In this document: positions 1 through 5,394 of the stretch, piece after piece
How positions within the stretch are numbered: position 1 is the first letter of the stretch
Layout: every line of letters starts with the position of its first letter
Source: Chitinophagaceae bacterium
Lineage (GTDB): Bacteria; Bacteroidota; Bacteroidia; Chitinophagales; Chitinophagaceae
Reading direction: 5' to 3'
Assembly: GCA_003151295.1 (NCBI GenBank)
Contig: PLXD01000143.1
Span: forward strand, 1 to 6,085
DNA: 6,085 bases
The notes under the pieces: model-generated
Told to the model about the DNA's origin: nothing
Databases searched by the model: none
What the model saw: the letters and a program-made list of their open reading frames with translations, nothing else
Program-made: the position numbers and the translations under genes

Positions 1-210
1 CCGGTCCGGGGAATAGCTGTGCCAGGCCGTAACGAAACCCTCGGCCCAGTCCTTTTTATTCCTGCCTAGCCGTATATCCACGACATCCCCCGGTACGGCG
101 TTCTCAACGAATACCACTTTCCAGTCCACCCTGGCCAGAGACTTGCCTTCTGCCGCGTAATCGGATATGAGGACCTTTTCGAGTACGATATTTTTATTCT
201 TTTTTCTCAC
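1..210 (-). CDS. rlmD: 23S rRNA (uracil-5-)-methyltransferase RlmD, N-terminal 70 codons (cut by window edge)
   Basis: The reverse strand, read from a GTG at 210-208, gives 70 codons with no stop up to the window edge. The product begins MRKKNKNIVLEKVLI and continues with EGKSLARVD, VVFVENAVPGD and KDWAEGFV, ending HSYSPDR. This is the TRAM RNA-binding domain that opens RlmD/RumA-type enzymes, which use S-adenosylmethionine to methylate C5 of a uridine in 23S rRNA (U1939 in E. coli). The SAM-binding domain, catalytic cysteine and iron-sulfur cysteines of the family lie outside the window and cannot be checked. Residue 30 is Trp where I would expect Gly (D-G-K-V-V-F is usual). The GTG start is chosen because the alignment to the family begins there and a TAnnTTTG promoter element ends four bases upstream, leaving no room for a longer protein. 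The RlmD assignment rests on the N-terminus only; another RumA-like paralogue is possible. Confidence 0.85.
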   Translation of the reverse strand, partial: MRKKNKNIVLEKVLISDYAAEGKSLARVDWKVVFVENAVPGDVVDIRLGRNKKDWAEGFVTAWHSYSPDR

Positions 211-214
211 GCCG

Positions 215-222
215 CAAAAGTA
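215..222 (-). promoter_or_regulatory. Bacteroidota -7 promoter element for rlmD
   Basis: The minus strand reads TACTTTTG, an exact match to TAnnTTTG, the -7 element used by the Bacteroidota primary sigma factor, and is followed by C. Only four bases (CGGC) separate it from the GTG start. Transcription usually begins about five to seven bases after this element, so the rlmD mRNA is probably leaderless or nearly so. I see no TTG at the usual -33 distance; that region is AT-rich. Confidence 0.6.
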
Positions 223-237
223 CGGAGTAATTAACTT

Positions 238-245
238 TAATTTTG
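238..245 (+). promoter_or_regulatory. Bacteroidota -7 promoter element for the thioredoxin/isomerase operon
   Basis: The plus strand reads TAATTTTG followed by C, matching TAnnTTTG. Transcription would start near 250 and give a leader of about 45 bases before the ATG at 296. No -33 TTG is visible. The element sits about where the -33 region of the opposing rlmD promoter should be, and the reverse also holds. The leader contains a small hairpin at 259-270, GCGC-GGAA-GCGC, with a GNRA-type loop; four base pairs is too little to call it functional. Confidence 0.55.
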
Positions 246-295
246 CGGGTCAACAAACGCGCGGAAGCGCTATTAGTAAGAAGTAACAATCCGAT

Positions 296-1780
296 ATGCA
301 AAAGATCCTTTTTTCCCTGGTTTTATATTTACCCCTATTGCATGCTTATTCCCAAAAAACGCAGGCTGCCCCCACCCACGGGAATCAGGACGGCCCGTCC
401 CCCGGATATCATATCAAAATTACCATGAAGCCTTACCATGACAGCAAGATCTACCTGGGTTATTATTACGGTAAAATCAGGGCGCTGGCGGATTCAGCCA
501 GCCTGAATGTCAACGGGACCGGTATTTTCACAGGAAAAGAGGCATTACCGGGCGGGATCTATTTCGTGGTCTCCCCCAAAAAAGAGATCCTTTTTGAAGT
601 GCTCCTGGACAAACAACAGGATTTTTCCATTACTGCCGATACGGCGGGTCTGCCTAACAGCGTCGTTTTTACAGGCTCTTCCGACAACACCCTCTTCCAG
701 TCCTATAGCCGTTTTACCGGTAGCACCGGCGGCGAGATCACGGCTACACAGCAATTGCTCGCTTCAGCGGCCGGTAAGAGCGATTCCACCCGGCAGCTGG
801 AAAAGATCAAAGAATTAAATGCCGACATACAGCAATACCGGCAAAACATCATCACGAAATATCCTTCTTCCTTGCTGGCTACCCTGTTCCATGCCTTAAA
901 AGAACCCGTCGTTCCAGCAGCCCCGCTGCAAAGGAATGGCAGACCTGACAGCCTGTTCGCCTATCATTATTTTAAAGCGCATTACTGGGATAGCATCTCC
1001 TTCACGGACGAACGCCTGCTGCGCACACCCATTTTTGAGCCCAGGCTGGATAAGTATTTCCGGGACCTGGTTCCCCCGGACGCCGATTCCGTTGAAAGGG
1101 AAGCGGATAGGATGCTGCTTTTTTCACGCACCAACAAGGAAATGTTCAAATTCCTCCTGGTCTATTTCGTTCAGAAATATATCAATCCCGACTACATGGG
1201 TCAGGATGCCATCTTTGTGCACCTGTTCGAAAAATATATCAATACCGGCCACGCTCCTTTCTTTACGGATAAATACCGCAAATTCGTCAATGACAGGGCT
1301 TATAGCTTAATGGCCAACCTGATCGGGGAGCCGGCCGCAGATCTGCAGATGGTAGATTCGTCTGGCAAGCCGCAGCCCTTATACGGGATCGATGCGCCAT
1401 TTATCGTGATCTGCTTCTGGGATCCGACCTGCAGTCATTGTAAAGAGATCGTTCCGAAAGTGGATTCGATCTTCCAGGCCAAATGGAAGCAGGAAGGGGT
1501 CAGGCTCTATGGGGTGATGGTGGATGGGGGACACGAGGCGTGGCTGAAGTTCATTGCAGACCACAATTTAAAGGACTGGATACACGTTTATCAGACCAGC
1601 GAGCAGCAGGAGGCTGACAATACTGCCGGCAAGCCGGGCTACAAGCAATTGTACGATGTATACCAGACTCCTCTTTTGTATTTATTGGATAAAGACAAAC
1701 GTATTATAGCCAAAAAACTCTCTTACCAGCAATTTGACGAAGTAATAAAATTGAAGTTGCAGCATGCCAAACAGAATTGA
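296..1780 (+). CDS. Secreted thioredoxin-fold protein with DUF4369/DUF5106-like N-terminal regions
   Basis: This 494-residue protein opens with a signal peptide (hydrophobic residues 4-17, likely cleavage after AYS at 17-19). There is no lipobox cysteine, so it is probably soluble in the periplasm. Residues about 38-130 form a beta-rich segment like the DUF4369 domain of Bacteroidota thiol oxidoreductases (PGGIYFVV, LLDKQQDFSI). Residues about 160-335 form a helical region resembling DUF5106 (HYFKAHYWDSISF, TPIFEPRLDKYF). Residues about 343-490 are a TlpA/redoxin-type thioredoxin fold with WDPTCSHCKEIVP, giving active-site C379-S-H-C382, and a TP dipeptide whose Pro459 fits the cis-proline. 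A role in thiol-disulfide exchange on exported proteins is inferred from the fold; reductase versus isomerase activity cannot be told from sequence. The ATG at 296 places the signal peptide at the N-terminus. The leader lacks a strong Shine-Dalgarno. The gene overlaps the next by 17 bases. The DUF names come from memory of such proteins; the thioredoxin fold is the firm part. Confidence 0.88.
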   Translation: MQKILFSLVLYLPLLHAYSQKTQAAPTHGNQDGPSPGYHIKITMKPYHDSKIYLGYYYGKIRALADSASLNVNGTGIFTGKEALPGGIYFVVSPKKEILFEVLLDKQQDFSITADTAGLPNSVVFTGSSDNTLFQSYSRFTGSTGGEITATQQLLASAAGKSDSTRQLEKIKELNADIQQYRQNIITKYPSSLLATLFHALKEPVVPAAPLQRNGRPDSLFAYHYFKAHYWDSISFTDERLLRTPIFEPRLDKYFRDLVPPDADSVEREADRMLLFSRTNKEMFKFLLVYFVQKYINPDYMGQDAIFVHLFEKYINTGHAPFFTDKYRKFVNDRAYSLMANLIGEPAADLQMVDSSGKPQPLYGIDAPFIVICFWDPTCSHCKEIVPKVDSIFQAKWKQEGVRLYGVMVDGGHEAWLKFIADHNLKDWIHVYQTSEQQEADNTAGKPGYKQLYDVYQTPLLYLLDKDKRIIAKKLSYQQFDEVIKLKLQHAKQN

Positions 1781-3743
1781 TAGGGGTCATACCGGAACGA
1801 AACTCATTACTGCGGTCTATTTTACGGTTTTTTTGATCATTTGCCTGGCTATCTCCGCTTCGGCCCAAACATTATTTAGTTATGACGGCAAGGAGGTCAG
1901 CAAAGAGGATTTCCTGAAAGCGTATAGCAAGAATAATACGACGCCGAAAGGCACGGAGAAGTCCTACCGGGATTATCTCGAATTATATATCCGTTACAAG
2001 CTCAAAGTACAGTCAGCCTACGACGCAAAAATGGATACGCTGCAGGCCCAGTCGGTGGAACTGCAGAATTTCAGGAAACAGGTGGTGGAAAATTTCATGA
2101 ATGACAGGGAGAGTCTTGATAAACTGGTTGGGGAGGCCTTTATCCGCGGCCAGAAGGATATCCACCTGGCACATATTTTTGTCGGCGTGCCGGGAAATGC
2201 ATCTCCCGCCGATACGGTCAAAGCCTGGCAAAAAGTGAGGGCAGCCTATGATGCATTGAGCCAGGGAAAAGATTTTGGAGAAACGGCTATCCAATATTCC
2301 GAAGATCCTTTCGTCGCCACCAACAGGGGAGATATCGGGTATATTACCGTATTCACCCTGCCTTATGAGCTTGAAACCGTGGCCTATTCCACGGCGCAGG
2401 GGCACTATTCAAAGCCTTTCCGCACTCGCGGCGGTTATCATATCTTCAGGAATACGGGAGAGCGGAAAGCCCTTGGCAAAATGAGGGGCGCCCAGATATT
2501 AGTAGCCTTTCCGCTGCATGCTACCGAAGCCGAGAAAGTGGTCGTCAGGCAAAGGGCCGATTCTATCTACAAACTGCTCCTGCAAGGGGCTGTTTTTGCG
2601 GAAACTGCCAAACAATACAGCGGTGACAATCTCTCCTACCAGACCGGTGGAGAAATGGCCGAATTTGGGGTGGGCAGATATGATCCTGCTTTTGAAAAAG
2701 CCGCTTTTGCCCTTGGAAAAGACGGCGCGATCAGCGCCCCCGTGCTCACCAACTATGGATATCATATCATCAAAAGACTGGGGCGGGAGCCTTTCCCCAG
2801 AGATACCACGAAAGAGATCCTGGCTTCGCTCAAACAGGAAGTGACGAGCGATCCCCGAATCGAAAATGCGAAAAAATACATGCTGGAGAAGATCCTCATG
2901 CAGACCCGGTTTAGCCGGTCTCCGATCAATGAAGATAATGTATGGGCTTATACGGACAGCGCCTTACACAATCGGACCCTCACGGCATTCCCGGGACTTA
3001 ACGATCAGACCCTGCTTTTCTCTTTTGCAAAAAAGAACAAGACCCTTAAGGATTGGACCGACTACCTGAAAGTCCTGCACCAGATGCCCGGTGGAACAGG
3101 TAAAAAAACCAAAAAGGAATTATTCGAACAGTTCGTTCAGTTGTCTGCCTTTGACTATTACCGGGATCATCTTGAAGAATATAATAAGGATTTTGCGTTC
3201 CAGTTAAATGAGTTCAGGGAAGGCAACCTGCTTTTCGAAGTGATGCAGCATACAATCTGGGACAAAGCTTCCTCCGATAGCACCAGCTTGAAAGCCTATT
3301 ACGAGGCGCATAAGGATAAATACTGGTGGAACGCCAGTGCGGACGCCATCTTGTTTACAACAGCCAACGAAAAAGCGGCCCTGGAGCTGAAAACCAAACT
3401 GGAACAGGATCCGGCTGCCTGGAAAAAATGGGTGGAAGCCAGTGCCGGACTTGCCCAGGCGGACTCCGGTCGTTTTGAGCTGTCCCAACTCTCCGTGCCG
3501 GAAAAGACCCAATTTTCTGCAGGCCTCCTCACGAACTTTGTAAAGAATCCCGCCGACAACACGGTCAGCTTTTCCTATATCGAACGGGTCTACCCGGAAC
3601 GTTCAACCCGCAACTACAAGGATGCCCGCGGTTTTGTCATCAATGATTACCAGGGCTGGCTGGAAGATCAATGGATCGGCGAATTGAAGAAGAAATATCC
3701 CGTCAGGGTCGATGAGCGGGTGTTTGGTACGCTGCCGAAGTAA
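1764..3743 (+). CDS. SurA-like periplasmic peptidyl-prolyl cis-trans isomerase with tandem parvulin domains
   Basis: This 659-residue protein has a charged N-terminus (RIDRGHTGTK), a hydrophobic stretch at 14-31 and an ASA|Q cleavage site near 34, so it is exported. Residues about 36-130 are a helical, charged SurA-like chaperone segment. Parvulin domain 1 spans about 132-231, with HLAHIFV (His137), FGETAIQYSED, GDIGYI and GGYHIF (His226). Domain 2 spans about 240-339, with RGAQILV, FAETAKQYSGD, GGEMAEFG and YGYHII (His334). Its first active-site histidine is replaced by Gln244. Residues about 505-610 look like a third, degenerate module, followed by a helical tail. The family catalyses prolyl isomerisation and has chaperone activity during envelope and outer-membrane protein folding. 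The ATG at 1764 lies inside the 3' end of the thioredoxin gene and is the only start that precedes the signal peptide, which suggests translational coupling. No clear terminator follows. The parvulin assignment is firm; a specific role in outer-membrane protein assembly is inferred. Confidence 0.9.
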   Translation: MPNRIDRGHTGTKLITAVYFTVFLIICLAISASAQTLFSYDGKEVSKEDFLKAYSKNNTTPKGTEKSYRDYLELYIRYKLKVQSAYDAKMDTLQAQSVELQNFRKQVVENFMNDRESLDKLVGEAFIRGQKDIHLAHIFVGVPGNASPADTVKAWQKVRAAYDALSQGKDFGETAIQYSEDPFVATNRGDIGYITVFTLPYELETVAYSTAQGHYSKPFRTRGGYHIFRNTGERKALGKMRGAQILVAFPLHATEAEKVVVRQRADSIYKLLLQGAVFAETAKQYSGDNLSYQTGGEMAEFGVGRYDPAFEKAAFALGKDGAISAPVLTNYGYHIIKRLGREPFPRDTTKEILASLKQEVTSDPRIENAKKYMLEKILMQTRFSRSPINEDNVWAYTDSALHNRTLTAFPGLNDQTLLFSFAKKNKTLKDWTDYLKVLHQMPGGTGKKTKKELFEQFVQLSAFDYYRDHLEEYNKDFAFQLNEFREGNLLFEVMQHTIWDKASSDSTSLKAYYEAHKDKYWWNASADAILFTTANEKAALELKTKLEQDPAAWKKWVEASAGLAQADSGRFELSQLSVPEKTQFSAGLLTNFVKNPADNTVSFSYIERVYPERSTRNYKDARGFVINDYQGWLEDQWIGELKKKYPVRVDERVFGTLPK

Positions 3744-3772
3744 GACAATGCTGCAGATTAGATGAGATCTGA

Positions 3773-3883
3773 CGGTAATATATCGCAACGCCACTGGTCC
3801 TTGACCCCATCCTGATATTCCGGTTCAGTGGCAAAACATTGATGGATGGGTGCTTCGGAGGTGGCTTTTCCGATATATTACCG
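3773..3883. repeat. 111-base fold-back element with perfect 13-base inverted arms
   Basis: CGGTAATATATCG at 3773-3785 is exactly complementary to CGATATATTACCG at 3871-3883. The pairing resumes inside: GCCAC 3790-3794 with GTGGC 3861-3865, TCC 3798-3800 with GGA 3857-3859, and CCCATCC 3806-3812 with GGATGGG 3844-3850. The whole could fold into one long interrupted hairpin. Seen as a repeat unit, GTGGC, a 4-5 base spacer and CGATATATTACCG occurs once per strand, and a further AGTGGC lies at 3827-3832. Clustered GTGG-type motifs near CGATATA or CCGGAAT remind me of subterminal repeats in IS21-family elements of Bacteroidota, but no transposase is present and I see no clear target-site duplication. 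A small non-autonomous element is an alternative. It may also serve as a bidirectional transcription barrier between the converging genes. Confidence 0.65.
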
Positions 3884-3995
3884 GATTAAGACACCAATAG
3901 GGTCGCTCCAATAGCGGCATGTAGTAATACAAATCAACGACTTAAATGTGGATTGTGGATTATTCTGTAGAGGTAGCCTGCGGACGTGAGAATGT

Positions 3996-4022
3996 CTTGC
4001 ACCCGTGACTGTGATGTGCAAG
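3996..4022. repeat. Hairpin CTTGCAC / GTGCAAG
   Basis: A perfect 7-base inverted repeat, CTTGCAC (3996-4002) and GTGCAAG (4016-4022), flanks a 13-base loop. The core TTGCAC recurs at 4123-4128 and 4133-4138 further along the same non-coding stretch. GTCTTGC at 3994-4000 can alternatively pair with GCAAGAC at 4077-4083. No T-run follows, so it is not a standard terminator. Function is unknown. Confidence 0.45.
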
Positions 4023-4137
4023 TAGGCGCCTTAGCGAGCGAACCCACTCACCACTACAAGTAATAGCCCGGCCAGCGCAAGACACAAAACCACGCTGAAC
4101 ATTCTCGTGAGGTACAGCGCCGTTGCACATCATTGCA

Positions 4138-4185
4138 CGGGTGAGGAACTTATTAAAGTCCCGGGTGAGAAACTTTAAAAAATCT
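4138..4185. repeat. Two-copy imperfect 24-base tandem repeat overlapping the metF 3' end
   Basis: Two adjacent 24-base units start at 4138 and 4162. Each begins CGGGTGAG, followed by one variable base and AACTT; by eye they agree at 18 of 24 positions. The second unit includes the metF stop codon (4175-4177) and the last two to three sense codons, so the end of the coding region is part of the duplication or was derived from it. TTAAAGT (4153-4159) and ACTTTAA (4172-4178) can form a weak AT-rich hairpin across the stop codon. Confidence 0.5.
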
Positions 4186-5128
4186 GCTTAACTACATTCT
4201 CTATCACTTTGGGCTTACCCAACGTATAGTAATGCAGTACCGGTACCCCGGCCTTTTTCAGCTCGCGGCTTTGGTGAAGGAGCCATTCGGTGCCTACCAG
4301 TTCTACCTCTGCATCATTTTTGCATTTCAGGATCGCATCGGAAAGATCGGTAGGAAGATCCACATGGAATACTTTCGGCAGCATGCTCAACTGCTTTTTA
4401 TTGGTGATGGGCTTCAGACCCGGTATGATCGGTATATTGATACCCTGGTCGCGGCAGGTTTTTACAAAATCAAAATATTTCTGGTTGTCGAAGAACATCT
4501 GGGTGGTGATATATTCCGCTCCCGCATCTACCTTGGCCTTCAGGTACATCCTGTCGGTATCCAGATTCGGCGCTTCGAAATGTTTTTCGGGGTAGCCGGC
4601 TACCCCGATGCAGAAATTGGTCTTGCCGCCGTTTTTTATGTCTTCTTCGATATAGATCCCATGATTCAGGTTTGCCACCTGTTTCAGCAGATCGATGGCA
4701 TATTGATGGCCGTCGGGTTCGGGTTCGAAGGAAGCTTCATTTTTCGCCGCATCCCCGCGCAATACCAGTACGTTATCCACTCCCAGGAAATGAAGGTCTA
4801 TCAGGGCGTCTTCCGTCTCCCGCTTGGTGAATCCTCCGCAGATCAGGTGCGGCACTGCATCTACCTGGTAATGGTTCATGATAGCGGCGCAAATACCGAC
4901 CGTGCCGGGTCTTTTACGGACTTCGACCTTTTCAAAAGTGCCATCCGCCTTTTTTTTGAACATCGTCTCGCTGCGATGGTAGGTGACATTGATAAAAGCA
5001 GGTTTGAATTCCATCAGGGGATCCAGGTGATCATAGATGGAACTGATCGTTTTTCCTTTCAAAGGGGGTAAGATTTTGAAAGAGACAAGGGTATCTTTTG
5101 CCTGTTGGATGTGATCGCTGACCTTCAT
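4175..5128 (-). CDS. metF: 5,10-methylenetetrahydrofolate reductase
   Basis: This 317-residue protein (E. coli MetF has 296) is a flavin-dependent reductase. It converts methylene-tetrahydrofolate to 5-methyl-tetrahydrofolate, the methyl donor for methionine synthesis, in the cytosol. Visible MTHFR motifs run in order along the barrel: VTYHRSE near 48-54, PHLIC 93-97, VLRGD with Asp126 (E. coli Asp120), AGYPEKH 177-183, DAGAEYITTQMFFD with Gln210, IPGLKP 235-240 and HYYTL 299-303. The longer spacer between RGD and AGYPE (IEEDIKNGG) is typical of Bacteroidota forms as I recall them. Oddity: the N-terminal motif reads VSFKILPPLKG, so the expected catalytic glutamate (E. coli Glu28) is Lys18, encoded by AAA. 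The ATG at 5128-5126 is preferred because a promoter lies just upstream and homology begins there; a reading frame open to 5272 would add 48 residues with no family resemblance. The gene diverges from lptB and appears to stand alone on its strand. Confidence 0.93.
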   Translation of the reverse strand: MKVSDHIQQAKDTLVSFKILPPLKGKTISSIYDHLDPLMEFKPAFINVTYHRSETMFKKKADGTFEKVEVRKRPGTVGICAAIMNHYQVDAVPHLICGGFTKRETEDALIDLHFLGVDNVLVLRGDAAKNEASFEPEPDGHQYAIDLLKQVANLNHGIYIEEDIKNGGKTNFCIGVAGYPEKHFEAPNLDTDRMYLKAKVDAGAEYITTQMFFDNQKYFDFVKTCRDQGINIPIIPGLKPITNKKQLSMLPKVFHVDLPTDLSDAILKCKNDAEVELVGTEWLLHQSRELKKAGVPVLHYYTLGKPKVIENVVKQIF

Positions 5129-5147
5129 GTTACTATATAAATTCCCG

Positions 5148-5178
5148 CAAAAGTAAGCTGCAAGCCGCAATCCGCCAA
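5148..5178 (-). promoter_or_regulatory. metF promoter (-33 TTG, -7 TACTTTTG)
   Basis: On the minus strand TTG (5178-5176) is followed by a 20-base spacer and TACTTTTG (5155-5148), a good Bacteroidota two-part promoter. The -7 element ends 19 bases before the metF ATG, giving a short leader of about 13 bases (too short for a riboswitch). This fixes the metF start at 5128 and argues against the upstream-extended reading frame. Confidence 0.65.
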
Positions 5179-5192
5179 CTGGCGCATGCCAG
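5179..5192. repeat. Small inverted repeat beside the metF -33 element
   Basis: CTGGC (5179-5183) and GCCAG (5188-5192) flank GCAT, forming a 14-base near-palindrome directly upstream of the metF -33 TTG. Its position would suit an activator or repressor site. It is short enough to be chance and matches no operator I recognise. Confidence 0.25.
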
Positions 5193-5337
5193 TCGATAGT
5201 TATTATTTGAAATAAGTCTTTACCCCTGCATAGCGTCTGGCGTGGAATTCCGGGATTGGGAACCCGCTTCACCCAACTTGTGACCCGGGTGTGCCAGCCG
5301 GCGGACTCCCGCTTTTCCTAAATTCCTGATAATTTTT

Positions 5338-5360
5338 CCCAAGTGGGCTTGCCGCTTGGG
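5338..5360. repeat. Inverted repeat spanning the lptB -33 region
   Basis: CCCAAG (5338-5343) and CTTGGG (5355-5360) are perfectly complementary around an 11-base centre that contains the putative lptB -33 TTG (5349-5351). The arrangement would allow a dimeric regulator to cover the -33 site, but no such regulator is known to me for this gene. No T-run follows, so a terminator is unlikely. Confidence 0.35.
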
Positions 5361-5378
5361 GACAGGCCCTTATTTTTG
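5349..5378 (+). promoter_or_regulatory. lptB promoter (-33 TTG, -7 TATTTTTG)
   Basis: TTG at 5349-5351, a 19-base spacer and TATTTTTG at 5371-5378 match the Bacteroidota promoter pattern. Transcription should begin near 5384, which leaves about 11 bases before the TTG proposed as the lptB start. This limits the start choice to codons at or after about 5384, where the reading frame has no ATG. Confidence 0.65.
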
Positions 5379-5394
5379 CCATAAATCATTTGTA

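Larger units (their letters stand above)
3744..4174. other. 431-base intergenic stretch with repeats and no credible gene
   Basis: The stretch lies between the convergent isomerase gene and metF. On the plus strand I find only tiny ATG-led frames of about 15 codons or fewer, and no tRNA arm is recognisable. From left to right it holds a 111-base inverted repeat (3773-3883), a CCAATAG pair at 3894-3900 and 3908-3914, a tandem TGTGGAT doublet (3947-3960), a hairpin CTTGCAC/GTGCAAG (3996-4022), and a degenerate 24-base tandem repeat running into metF (4138-4185). GAGAATGT at 3988-3995 is also complementary to ACATTCTC at 4099-4106, which could close a domain of about 120 bases around the central hairpin. 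No T-run follows any stem, so none is a convincing intrinsic terminator. The best reading is mobile-element debris or an unidentified structured element. Confidence 0.6.

Noticed and set aside
243..428. 61-codon frame starting with GTG at 243
   Set aside because: It begins within the promoter element and overlaps the thioredoxin gene in another frame, with no recognisable product.
545..754. Minus-strand frames inside the thioredoxin and isomerase genes
   Set aside because: They are antisense shadows of well-supported genes with no independent motif or start signal.
3744..4174. tRNA gene suggested by a GGTTCAG-like string near 3822
   Set aside because: No acceptor stem, anticodon arm or CCA-proximal pairing could be assembled around it.
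4153..4178. TTAAAGT/ACTTTAA hairpin as a metF terminator
   Set aside because: The stem is only seven AT-rich pairs, overlaps the stop codon and is not followed by a T-run on the minus strand.
3884..4185. CRISPR array
   Set aside because: The repeats are short, imperfect and two-copy without regular spacers, and no cas gene is present.
4232..5071. 279-codon open frame on the plus strand opposite metF
   Set aside because: It lies entirely antisense to a clearly recognised metF, its translation matches nothing I know, and it has no promoter. It is a by-product of metF codon usage.
5129..5147. SAM or other riboswitch upstream of metF
   Set aside because: The predicted leader is only about 13 bases, too short for any known riboswitch.
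5129..5272. 48-residue N-terminal extension of MetF from an ATG at 5272
   Set aside because: The metF promoter lies inside this stretch, the extension has no family resemblance, and MTHFR homology begins at MKVSDH from the ATG at 5128.
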